Of a stretch of DNA of 64,000 nt, positions 22,450 through 31,190 are shown piece by piece. The notes beneath the pieces are model-generated. The model was not told the origin of the DNA, searched no databases, and saw only the letters and a list, made by a program, of their open reading frames with translations. The stretch comes from Megalonaias nervosa (Eukaryota > Mollusca > Bivalvia > Unionida > Unionidae). The position numbers and the translations under genes were made by a program. The stretch lies in the NCBI GenBank assembly GCA_016617855.1, contig JAECUM010093678.1:1-64000 (forward strand), written 5' to 3'. The stretch's first letter is position 1. Each line of letters opens with the position of its first letter.

Positions 22450-23944
22450 TACGACTCCGTCAAAAACTACAGTGGTTTCATTAAGTTCGACCAATCCTGA
22501 ATTTAGCGTTAACTTTCCAACCGCAATTCCTGCAAAAGAAATAGCATTAGCACAGTTACGGGTTTATAATAGCTGGCCTAATATTAGATCAAAACCATTT
22601 GGTGGACTACAGCCAAATAATTCATTAGTATTCGCAAATAAGAATAAACCTGATGGAACTCCTGATTGGCAAGTAGTTAGTATTCCAACTGGCAGTTATC
22701 AGATAGAACAGATCAACGATGAATTTCAACGCAGAATTAAATCAATTACAGAAAAAGAATCCAAAATAGCGATTACTGATTACGAACCAACGTTATCAGC
22801 GGCTATTGAAATAAATTCCCCTGGTTATCTCGTAGACATCTATCAAAGTTCGATTAGATCAGTGTTAGGATGGCCTGATATTCCACTGGTTTATCAAGGA
22901 CCACTAGAACCACAACGATCTGATTTCGTCACGGATAACAGAATATTTATACAACTTCCAGAATATCGAAACGTAAAAGATGCTTATCCATGGCAACGAT
23001 ATTTTGGTGATAAAAGAGCTATACATTATATAGATAGAGTAGAAAGATATTTTATAAAATCAATTGATGGCAAAAAAGGTACAATAGAAGTACTTGATAT
23101 TGATTTAATAAATTCATATGCTAATACAATTAAATCTGAACATGAACTTGTATTTAATAATCTACGAAATTTATTTTCAAGCATTAATGTTTATTACAGC
23201 GATGATTTAAAAAATCAAATAATTGCCTCAATACAACATTTGAATCAAGTTGCTTCAGATCTAGATTTTATGAATAATATTCTTGTTAACAGAGAAAAAC
23301 ATTTATATAACCCAGAAACAAATAGATATGTTACAGGTTATATAGTCAATGAAGACGATCCAGTACAGCGTGTTACACTTAATCGTTTATTTACAACAGT
23401 ATTTCTTAAACATTTCGGAATTACGCAAGAACAACTACCAACATTTATAATTCCCGGATTTAACTCTGAAGAGCTAAAGAAATCAGTTAATGATTTTATT
23501 GATGAACAGTTTAAAAGAATATGTGATTCATGGAGAAAAATAGCCCCACCACCGGTTATTCTTAAACATAACAACGATCCATACGGTGGAGGTCGTCATA
23601 TATCGCCAGGCATTGTTAATATAACATCAACGATCGCAATCAATCTAGTATGTGATGTAATTGATGGCAGCTATCAAGTAGACCTTGAGAAATCTAGCCA
23701 CCGCAGTGGCACTGCGGAGCAAGGTTATGTGTTATATATATTCAGTCCTCAAGCTCCGCCTGGGTGGTTAATTGTATCTGAACCAATTAACACCGTTTAT
23801 CTACGTGTATATAATCCATTATTGTCGAGAATAAATTTTTCAAACTTACTGACCAGTCTGGATACATTTTGGATCTACGAGGAGAGAATCTTAATTCTAA
23901 TTTGTATATACACTCGTAGAGTTGTCGTATTTATGTACATGTGA
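22412..23944 (+). CDS. Penton-base-like minor capsid protein with large insertion
   Basis: 510 codons, intact. The N-terminal part (about 20-165) reads FSVNFPTAIPAKEIALAQL, VYNSWPNI and SIPTGSYQIEQINDEF, with a further strand near SVLGWPDIP. The C-terminal part (about 395-500) reads GIVNITSTIAINLVCDVIDG, SPQAPPGWLIVSEPINTVYL and then more strands. Together these are the two halves of the single jelly-roll minor capsid (penton) protein of Polintons, which fills fivefold vertices. Between them lies about 220 residues of Lys/Asn/Asp-rich, mostly helical sequence, making this longer than the usual 250-350. The start overlaps the preceding gene by 38 bp; ATG at 22412 gives a conserved-looking N-terminus. 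The last 20 residues (ILICIYTRRVVVFMYM) are odd and may reflect a shifted terminus. Confidence 0.7.
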   Translation: MTDRELLQQIVTNTTPSKTTVVSLSSTNPEFSVNFPTAIPAKEIALAQLRVYNSWPNIRSKPFGGLQPNNSLVFANKNKPDGTPDWQVVSIPTGSYQIEQINDEFQRRIKSITEKESKIAITDYEPTLSAAIEINSPGYLVDIYQSSIRSVLGWPDIPLVYQGPLEPQRSDFVTDNRIFIQLPEYRNVKDAYPWQRYFGDKRAIHYIDRVERYFIKSIDGKKGTIEVLDIDLINSYANTIKSEHELVFNNLRNLFSSINVYYSDDLKNQIIASIQHLNQVASDLDFMNNILVNREKHLYNPETNRYVTGYIVNEDDPVQRVTLNRLFTTVFLKHFGITQEQLPTFIIPGFNSEELKKSVNDFIDEQFKRICDSWRKIAPPPVILKHNNDPYGGGRHISPGIVNITSTIAINLVCDVIDGSYQVDLEKSSHRSGTAEQGYVLYIFSPQAPPGWLIVSEPINTVYLRVYNPLLSRINFSNLLTSLDTFWIYEERILILICIYTRRVVVFMYM

Positions 23945-24027
23945 TAGCGCACCAACATTGTTCGTTTAGCGAATAAATTCTTTTGCAATCAGCGCATTAT
24001 TCAGAAAATATTATAGATCTGAGAAAA

Positions 24028-24082
24028 TTTGCTTGTTTTATGTTATTTTTGCTTGTTTTATGTTATTTTTGCTTGTTTTTTA
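24028..24082. repeat. 21-bp tandem repeat, about 2.5 copies
   Basis: The unit TTTTTGCTTGTTTTATGTTAT is repeated, with the last copy cut short at 'TTTTTGCTTGTTTTTTAG'. Confidence 0.85.
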
Positions 24083-24644
24083 GTCAGATTTCTTGCTCCG
24101 TGAGGGTCTAAATCATCACAACATTTGTAACACTTGGCATATACATATACATTTTCTCTCAAAAAAACGGATAAAAATTATTTTTTTCACTGTAATTGAT
24201 TATATAATGAAGCGCGATAACTCTGCTCTGTCTCTCTGTAGAGCAAATTAAACGATTATCTCCCTCGTAATACATGTTATCTATAATCGAGGTATTTCAT
24301 TCTCCACGGACACGATATATATCGTTTTTCGTTAATTATTTAGTGATCTATCTTCTCTCTGTAGGCATCGCTGTTAGTGAAGCAGCAATTTGTAACAGAG
24401 AGGGATATTGATGCATCTTTTGACTCTGATAACCTTAAACTCACGTCAGTTTTATATATCAAGTACGTAGAGTTATTTTTAGCTCTAACGTATTTTGACC
24501 TTAACGAACGATAACTCATACGTGCGATTATTTTATTAATTTTGAAAAACTGAAGTAAATTCACGCTACATTAGTAATACAAGTCCTGTGAGACAGCGCA
24601 AATATTTTATATACTTAAATTTAAGTGTATTATTGATAAGAGAG

Positions 24645-24720
24645 CGATGGCCGAAGTGGTAAGACGGTTGGACGTAGATCGAAGATTTGCAGACTCTCGC
24701 GTGTTCAAGTCTCAAAAAAT
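24645..24720 (+). other. tRNA-like segment (Leu/Ser-type boxes), probably degenerate
   Basis: 'TGGCCGAAGTGG' matches an A-box and, about 55 bp on, 'GTTCAAGTC' approximates a B-box, at the spacing of a long-variable-arm tRNA. I cannot pair an acceptor stem or a clean T-stem. It may be a SINE head or tRNA relic carried by the element, or a chance match. Confidence 0.35.
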
Positions 24721-24800
24721 GCTAAATATGTATTATCTTGCATTTGGCGACTGATGCTATTTAAGTGGGGGAACCCGGAGCATTTCCTCGAAATTCACAA

Positions 24801-24896
24801 CAGACAAAATACACTCTCCTTCTATAACACCCTTGTGGTGGATGTACCTTTTACACTCCCCGGGGTTTTGTATGGGGGAGAGTGTACAAAATCTGT
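24801..24896. repeat. Imperfect inverted repeat
   Basis: 'TACACTCTCC' at 24810-24819 pairs with 'GGAGAGTGTA' at 24877-24886. Pairing extends partly outward (ACAGACAAAA and CAAAATCTGT). The loop of about 57 bp contains 'CCCCGGGG'. Confidence 0.6.
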
Positions 24897-25018
24897 TGGA
24901 CGTAGACAAGATTCCCCCGTCATCACCATTTGTATATATTTCATGTTCATAGAATCATCTATGTGTTCGTAGAGAGAAGGCCCGTCTGTATGTAGAGATA
25001 AGTTTATATGTAACTAAA

Positions 25019-25224
25019 GTGCCCAGTAATTTTCCATTGAGGTCAAATGGACAGTTAATCAGTGCCAGTAATTTTCCACTGAGGTCAAATGGACAGTTAA
25101 TCAGTGCCAGTAATTTTCCATTGAGGTCAAATGGACAGTCAACCAGTACCCAGTAATTTTTCATTCAGGTCAAATGGACAGTTAATCAGTGCCAGTAATT
25201 TTCCACTGAGGTCAGATGGATAGT
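25019..25224. repeat. Array of about five 42-bp repeats
   Basis: Each unit reads GTGCCCAGTAATTTTCCATT, then GAGGTCAAATGGACAGTTAATC, with small changes; the last copy is degenerate. In reverse the unit translates to a repeating CPFDLNGKLL, which I regard as incidental. Direct-repeat arrays in the noncoding region of a virus-like element may be regulatory or replicative. Confidence 0.85.
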
Positions 25225-25365
25225 GCCGTCCAAAAGCAAAATCAAAATCATAAACCATCTATATATATTTCATAACCATATATCACACAAAAACAGCCCC
25301 CTGACAAAAAAAAAGTCATGGGGGGCTAATATTTTTTTTATTTTAAATATATAAATATATATATA

Positions 25366-25716
25366 ATGAACCATGAAAACATCAATGATATTATCTGTGC
25401 TATTAAAAAACTAAAACATAACGGAATAAAAATATCTGATAATCTCGACCCTCAGAAAATTTTGTGCGATTTTGAATCACTGCAACAAAGAAAATTTGAT
25501 AATAAATATACACTACCTTCAAACTACAGATTTATAAAATTAATATATCAATCTATGCTTGAATCACTAGCTATGGTAAACGATGATCAGGTAAAGCTAT
25601 TTGCACCTCTTGCACAGTCAATCAAAAAGGTTAAATCCGAACTGTCTCACGAGTACGAAAGAAAAAAAGATCGTGGACAATCGTATAATGCAATTAAGAA
25701 AGATTATGCTATCTGA
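25366..25716 (+). CDS. Small protein of unknown function (possibly frameshifted at its end)
   Basis: 116 codons, preceded by a strong TATA-like stretch, which supports it as a real gene. Not recognised. It is charged and helical: DIICAIKKLKHNG, a central FESLQQRKFDNKYTLP, and a C-terminal KKVKSELSHEYERKKDRG. Coding-like sequence continues in the next frame to 25810 as an acidic tail (NDSDAENSDGEGG). A 1-base lesion near 25700, or two overlapping genes, would explain this. It lies between the noncoding region and the minus-strand endonuclease gene. Confidence 0.5.
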   Translation: MNHENINDIICAIKKLKHNGIKISDNLDPQKILCDFESLQQRKFDNKYTLPSNYRFIKLIYQSMLESLAMVNDDQVKLFAPLAQSIKKVKSELSHEYERKKDRGQSYNAIKKDYAI

Positions 25717-25913
25717 TTCTGTCAAAAATGATAGTGACGCTGAGAACAGCGACGGTGAAGGTGGACCCTTGACTGTAATTATGGCTAAACAAAAACCCTG
25801 GCAAAACTGACATTCGAACTATATACAGTAATTCTGTTTTTGTTAAGAAATAGTTATATGTATTTCTTGTGGGTTCCTAGTGTAAGTGCGACAACTGCAA
25901 TATTTATTAAGTT

Positions 25914-26450
25914 TTATGCTTGCCTCAGTTGTTTCGCTTGATCATCTAATACCGCAGGAATATACTTAAATGTGAAATTTGTTCCAAATTTGAACGAAAA
26001 AGCAGATTTGGTAACGCCATCTGCCGTGCATTTCACTGAATGTGATGCTATTTTAAAGTATTTACTAGCAGAATAAATTGACTTAAACATAATTTCTTCC
26101 CCAGTCTCTGTATTTACAGATTTAACAGCTCTTGCATATCGTACACCACCAGTATTTCCTGACTTGCAATTTTGACTTTGCGTGACAATTCGTAAATTTG
26201 TAACTGAGTTATCAAGTTTATTGCCACTGATGTGATCAACTACATATCTATCTTTAATCAATCCAAAAAAACACTCGAACACAAATCTATGTGATAAATA
26301 ATTTTTATTTCCATTGGTATTAAATTTAAAATAACCAAATTTATTAACACTACCGACTGGTTTTTTTGATCGACAGTGCCTGATCACACCATCACGAGAC
26401 GCTTCATAATTTTTGACGATCGGATGCACTACAAATTCGTTTTGCTCCAT
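25914..26450 (-). CDS. HNH homing-type endonuclease with NUMOD-like ends
   Basis: 178 codons, intact. Residues 12-30 (VKNYEASRDGVIRHCRSKKP) look like a NUMOD4-type N-terminal motif. Residues 45-95 carry the HNH core: LSHRFVFECFFG, VVDHISGNKLDNSVTNLRIVT, with conserved His, Asp-His and Asn-Leu-Arg. Residues near 120-145 (FKSIYSASKYFKIASHSVKC) resemble a NUMOD1 DNA-binding helix. Such proteins are homing or free-standing nucleases of phages, giant viruses and introns; they cut specific DNA and spread by repair. No flanking intron is visible, so it is free-standing. A TATA-like 'AGTATATAA' precedes its start on the minus strand. It sits convergent with the small gene at 25366 and 13 bp downstream of the zinc-ribbon gene. 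Confidence 0.75.
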   Translation of the reverse strand: MEQNEFVVHPIVKNYEASRDGVIRHCRSKKPVGSVNKFGYFKFNTNGNKNYLSHRFVFECFFGLIKDRYVVDHISGNKLDNSVTNLRIVTQSQNCKSGNTGGVRYARAVKSVNTETGEEIMFKSIYSASKYFKIASHSVKCTADGVTKSAFSFKFGTNFTFKYIPAVLDDQAKQLRQA

Positions 26451-26463
26451 TTATATACTAATA

Positions 26464-26709
26464 CTATTTGTCTAAATCATTATTCTGAAATCTGGCCAGA
26501 TAATCCTCTACGGTTTTTATAGGGGATTTACCTAACGATGTATCATTTTTTTTGTCATAATAACGTTTTAATTCTCTATATTTTTTACCGCCGCATTTCA
26601 CACATAACCGAGTTTTTCCTCTGACTCCAGCACCACACTGAATACACGGTTTTGGTCCTAGACTTCCATATCTAACACATTGCATATGGTAGCTACAGAA
26701 TTCATTCAC
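26464..26709 (-). CDS. Zinc-ribbon protein, partial paralogue of the PLA2 gene's N-terminus
   Basis: 81 codons with paired cysteines, KPCIQCGAG and RLCVKCGGKKYREL, as in a four-Cys zinc ribbon, followed by TSLGKSPIKTVEDY. The second half closely parallels the N-terminal domain of the minus-strand protein at 31304-31690, where CVKCGTKKYKF is followed by ASLGKLPG. It appears to be a duplicated copy lacking the phospholipase domain. An additional Cys/His pair (CSYHMQC) precedes the ribbon. It would be co-directional with the endonuclease gene 13 bp downstream, and it shares a 112-bp intergenic region with the divergent polymerase gene. Confidence 0.6.
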   Translation of the reverse strand: MNEFCSYHMQCVRYGSLGPKPCIQCGAGVRGKTRLCVKCGGKKYRELKRYYDKKNDTSLGKSPIKTVEDYLARFQNNDLDK

Positions 26710-26821
26710 GCATGCTCTGTTACAAGGAGAAGTATGTCCAATTTAAGCCAGTGGCAGTAATTCTTTGTTTCAATCATTATATATACACTAAAAATTCAAT
26801 TTAAATATTTGTTTTAATTAT
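26710..26821. promoter_or_regulatory. Divergent intergenic region
   Basis: This 112-bp AT-rich gap lies between the minus-strand zinc-ribbon gene and the plus-strand polymerase gene. It contains 'ATTATATATACACTA', a plausible TATA element for the polymerase gene. Inferred from position. Confidence 0.4.
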
Positions 26822-29800
26822 ATGGAGGAATTATCCATGATTGAACCTTCCCCTGCTAGATTTGACCTTGACAGACTACCAGAATATAAATTTAGTGTTT
26901 CGATGCAGGATCTAGCTTTAACGAATGAAGATATAACTAAACGTATCCGTGAAGCCAAAAAAGAATTTCGTGACGATGGTGCTGCTCATGCATGGTCAAC
27001 ATTCAGAGTTGGAAATGTTTTCAATGTGATGAATGACAAACGAGGAAAAGTAATTATTAACCACCTTGATAATCAAAAACATTTTATTTTAATAAAATTT
27101 ATTGTAAACACAGATGATGATATCTGGATTATTCGTGATAAGCGTGATCCAGTACGTGTGCAGTCGGGAAGCAATATTGTTCTCTTAAATAACAGATCCA
27201 AGCCCGGAATACTTACTGGTATTGATAAGCCATATTATGAGCGAGGGTATCCTGTGACCGCAGTTGTATATGCAATATATCCGCTGAATGATAAACCTGA
27301 TGTTAAGAATCTTAAACCGATGAAACTGTCGAGAATAAACTGTGTAGCTGAACGAGTTACAGAACATTTTACAAATGCGATACGTGGTAATGGCCTGACA
27401 GATTTAAGACGTAAAAAAATAAACACATGGGCAGAAACAGTTAAAGATACCGGAGCGTCTATCAAAGATGTCGCTGAGCTAGAAAAGAAATTAAGATTTC
27501 CAATAACAGTGAAGACGTTAACCGGAGAGATTTTATATAAACCAAAATACATAAAAATGGAGCTCCGATAGATATCATTGATCATAATTCGCATGCGTGG
27601 ACCTCAGCAGTAACAATATTTCCACGAGATAGAACGGTTAAATTTTATGATGGTCATATACTTGATTTTATCAAAAATATCAGTAAAAGTGACCCTGTAT
27701 CTGTGTGGTTATTTCAAAGTTCAGAATACGAACATTACGATCAGTTTGTACGGCCTAATGGTAATATTTACCGTACAGAATCTCTTCATGAAGAAATGGA
27801 ACATCTTGCGCTGAAATATACTTCAGACGATGTCAAAGTTAGACAATTATTAAATAATTGTTTTACCGTTTCATCAGTAGCTGCCCATTTCGCTCAGGAG
27901 AAAAATTCATGGAAACCGACACGATCGGAATTTATTGAAGATGTCCAGAAAAGTTGTATAGAATATGGACACGGTGGATTATGGAATACCAAATACAACT
28001 ATAGTGACGTTATCTCTGTTGATATGGCAGCGTGTTATCCTGGAAGTTTTCTTGGATATGGGGAATGTTCTAGATACTTTAAGAGATTTGGACATCCATC
28101 ACACGAGATGACCAAGGTTTCGATAAACGGATCCCTACCAGATTTTGATTTAACAGGATTTGCGTGTGTAGAATCATTCGAGTTTGCACAAAATCTTCAT
28201 CCTATCAACTATATTTGGTTTGGAAGACATTTTTCAGAGAAATACTGGATACCGATAGTGCTGTTGAGGTATATGCTTGATGCTGGAATTTTAATATCGT
28301 TGAGAGTAACTGAAGCGATTATATCGTATCGTCCACAGAAGCAAGTTTGGTTACCAGAGCCTGTCGATGATGCCAGGAAAGAATTCCTTGATCTTGACGA
28401 AGATGACTGTAAATGCAAGGACGATGAAAAACTTGCAAAAGATCTTGGTAGAAAGATAATTGGTAAGTTTACTCAAGGTAGTTCATACGAGTATAAACGA
28501 CACTGTACAAGATTGATTATAGACGATGCTGAACTAGATTTTATAATTGCTGATACAACGGAAAAAAATACGTTTGTAAGCCGATGTAATGCTTATTTAT
28601 CAGATGAAACCAAACTAGGTACGATTGTGAGCTATATTGATGGCGATTCACCGCAGTTCACTCATTTAAGATCTTCGATGTTGGCTTATGTTTCAATAAA
28701 TCTATTGTCGATGATAAACAGATTTCCTAATGATGCTGTTAGAGTTGCTACGGATTCATTTTATATCCATAAAAAATATAAGGATTTATTAAGACCGCTG
28801 CTCGGTAATGGTGAATGGGGATCATGGAGGATAAAGCAAGAAAATATACTTAGCTATTCTGAATCTGCAGACGTTGAAATTATGGAGAAATATTACAAAA
28901 ATAATAATCAAGCATCAAAGTCATCTGCACCATCTGTATACGACCCTGTAGCTAGACATAAGACTGTTTATCTTAACGGATGCGGTGGTTCAGGCAAAAC
29001 AACTCGTGCGATTAACTTATTTATGAATAATAGTTCAGATATAATTGTTTTGACACCTACACATAAATTAGCCAGGGAAATAAAAGAGCGAGGAGTAAAA
29101 TCATGTGCATACCATAGTTTCTTTAGATGGTGCGGAGACACATGGACTCCTGAACGAATGGGTGAAAAATATATACCTAAGTATATTATATGGGACGAGA
29201 TATGCACGGTGTCATTAGAAGTATTAAAAGTATTTCTTGAATGGTTGTTATTAAAGAATACTGCTGTGATACATGGTCAACCACCACCTTTTGTTGGACA
29301 ATCTCCACATGAATGGTTGAAGAATAATGTAGATTATTATGAAGAAATAACTGATGACCGTAGAGCCATTGATGAACCGCTGAAAGAACTTAAAAGATTA
29401 ATCAGACTGCAGCCAGATAAAATACAATGTGAAATAATGCGAGGAGTAATTCCAGAAACTACGATGAGTGATTTTTGGACTTTATGGAGACCCGCTGATT
29501 TGATAGTCGCAAGTAGAAAGATAGTTCGTGATGAACTACAGAAGAAATTATTTACGTTACACAAAGAAAAGTTTTCAGATCTACCTGTACCTTTGTGTTA
29601 TCGCCCAGCGGACACTTGATGGCAAAATATCGAAGTGGAAATTCCTGGGGGTGGGGTACAGAATCTCGTCTTGAATGATATTGTTTTGGTTGCTATTGAT
29701 GTTGTTGAATGCGTATTGAATATGGATAGATCTCCATGGACGTTAGGATACGCTATAACGATTCACTCATCTCAAGGATTAACTATTTCTGATACAAATA

Positions 29801-30207
29801 TCTGGATTGTAGATGACCGGATTGAATGGTCGAATTTAGTCTATCTTGCAGTTTCTCGAGTCAGAAGAATATCTCAACTACATAGGGTTATTATAGATTA
29901 CGTGATAACTGAGGAAATCACTAACGATCCTGCTGCAATAAAGAAAAAATTAGCGGGTTATAAGCAATGTGACAAAAAAAAATAAGCGTGACTTTGATAT
30001 TGATGCTGAATTTATTATAACGCTAAAACAACGACAGAATAATGATTGTGCAAGCTGTAACTGTAAGATGCTATGGTAGTATTCGAATAATAATCCAAGA
30101 CAATTTACCGTAGATAGAATTAATAACGATCTAGGTCACACACGTGATAATGTGATGCTGACCTGTCTTGAATGCAATCGACGTAGAGGTGCTAGTTTAC
30201 ATAAGTG
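26822..30207 (+). pseudogene. POLB: PolB DNA polymerase-SF1 helicase-HNH fusion, broken by four lesions
   Basis: About 1,128 codons in collinear pieces. Piece 1 (26822-27571) is an N-terminal domain of unknown fold. After a 1-base shift in an A-run near 27553 the frame continues with SVDMAACYPGSFLGYG (polymerase motif A, Asp at 28021) and VRVATDSFYI (motif C). Helicase motifs follow: LNGCGGSGKTTRA (Walker A, about 28976), IIWDEICTVS (Walker B, about 29190), and after an in-frame TGA at 29617-29619, AITIHSSQGLT and LAVSRVRR. Beyond a shift in an A9 run near 29975 and a TAG near 30076, the tail has CASCNCKM, FTVDRINNDLGHTRDNV and CLECNRRRG, an HNH/endonuclease VII-like zinc domain. Family B polymerases replicate Polintons by protein priming. 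The same three-domain layout is known to me from uncharacterised fungal and cnidarian proteins. The start of the 27703 piece given by its first GTG is not a true start. Confidence 0.75.
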
Positions 30208-31174
30208 AACGTGGTGGTAATTGTGTATCCGCAGGAATTACTTGTAATTGTTCACGTACAAATCCACGCTGAGGGGCTGTAGAATCTAGTCTGTAGATTG
30301 CAGGTCTTCCAGTGGATCTAACTATGTCAGAAACTGTATGTGTAGTAACGCTCCAGATAGGATCGGTTGCTCTTTTTTTACCACCTTCAAGTTCACCAGG
30401 TTCATATAAATATCTTACAGTTACATTACCTAATATTGGTCGAGGTTGTTGTTTATCGCTACGGATTATATATTTTTTTGTAATCGCATTAGAAGGTTTC
30501 ATGGAAGTTGCACGAGTAATTTCATTATTTAGTGCAGATATTACACTTGGTAACCTTGCAACCCATTCACGAGATCGCTCACCGGACTTAAAGTTGGTAG
30601 ATATTTCCTTTGCGTATTGGTATCCAAATAACCGCTCAGCAAGTGTTCGATTAAATCGTTCAACGATTGCCTGATCACGATGAATTTCAGTATGCCCTCG
30701 TCTGATTTTAACGTTATGTCGCTTCATCAATGATGATACTGTACCAAGAAATTCTTTACCAGGAATAACCTGTAATAATTGTGGCCATTGCAAAGGTCCT
30801 CGCTGATAAATTCGCTCGAACGCAGATGCAACTTCAGATGCTGTCTTTGTTGATAATGGTTCCGCTTCTTTATATCTACTTGCAACGTCAACGACAGTCA
30901 ATGCGTATTTGTACGTGCGTGATTTTCGTCCACGTGTTTTAATAGTATCGTGCGGTAAAAATAAAATATCTGCTTGATGAACTTCATTAGGGACGCTGAC
31001 ATCAAAATGTGCGTATTGAATTTTTTTAGGTGGTGGTAGATAAATCTGCCATATTGCCTGTCGTGCTAACCACGCTGCAGCGACATTACGTGAGACTTTT
31101 GCTGCTTCGGAAAGTTTAGTAATAGCTGCTTTGCCTCTCCAATATCCTCTCGGGGAATAATAAACAGATTCCAT
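30197..31174 (-). CDS. INT: Retroviral-type integrase (Polinton INT), second catalytic Asp replaced
   Basis: 325 codons, intact. Residues 10-45 form an N-terminal helical domain (YWRGKAAITKLSEAAKV, WLARQAIWQIYLP). The rve core follows: EVHQADILFLPHD with catalytic Asp69, KYALTVVDVASRYKEAEPL, WPQLLQVIPGKEF, and IHRDQAIVERFNRT with catalytic Glu172. The second catalytic Asp should lie in the xDxGxEF-like motif about 35 residues before the Glu. Here that place is Ile137, so the triad is incomplete and strand transfer is probably lost. The C-terminal part (about 240-320) looks like a chromodomain-free beta-rich tail. The gene overlaps the end of the HNH remnant of the convergent polymerase gene by about 11 bp. 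Confidence 0.9.
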   Translation of the reverse strand: MESVYYSPRGYWRGKAAITKLSEAAKVSRNVAAAWLARQAIWQIYLPPPKKIQYAHFDVSVPNEVHQADILFLPHDTIKTRGRKSRTYKYALTVVDVASRYKEAEPLSTKTASEVASAFERIYQRGPLQWPQLLQVIPGKEFLGTVSSLMKRHNVKIRRGHTEIHRDQAIVERFNRTLAERLFGYQYAKEISTNFKSGERSREWVARLPSVISALNNEITRATSMKPSNAITKKYIIRSDKQQPRPILGNVTVRYLYEPGELEGGKKRATDPIWSVTTHTVSDIVRSTGRPAIYRLDSTAPQRGFVREQLQVIPADTQLPPRSLM

Positions 31175-31190
31175 TATATTAGTTATATAA

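Larger units (their letters stand above)
23945..25365. other. 1.4-kb noncoding region of the Polinton
   Basis: This separates the virion cluster from the replication and accessory genes. It contains a 21-bp tandem repeat, a tRNA-like segment, a long inverted repeat, an array of 42-bp repeats and, just before 25366, a TATA-like 'AATATATAAATATATATATA'. I see no convincing gene: frames at 24340-24564 and 24754-24972 have no family features. It is a candidate control region, by position only. Confidence 0.6.

Noticed and set aside
24645..24720. Functional tRNA gene
   Set aside because: A- and B-box-like words are present, but acceptor and T stems do not pair.
24955..25164. 69-codon minus-strand frame with CPFDLNGKLL repeats
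   Set aside because: It exists because a 42-bp direct repeat is a multiple of three. No start context or homology.
25019..25224. CRISPR-like array
   Set aside because: The direct repeats are contiguous without unique spacers, and the context is a eukaryotic virus-like element.
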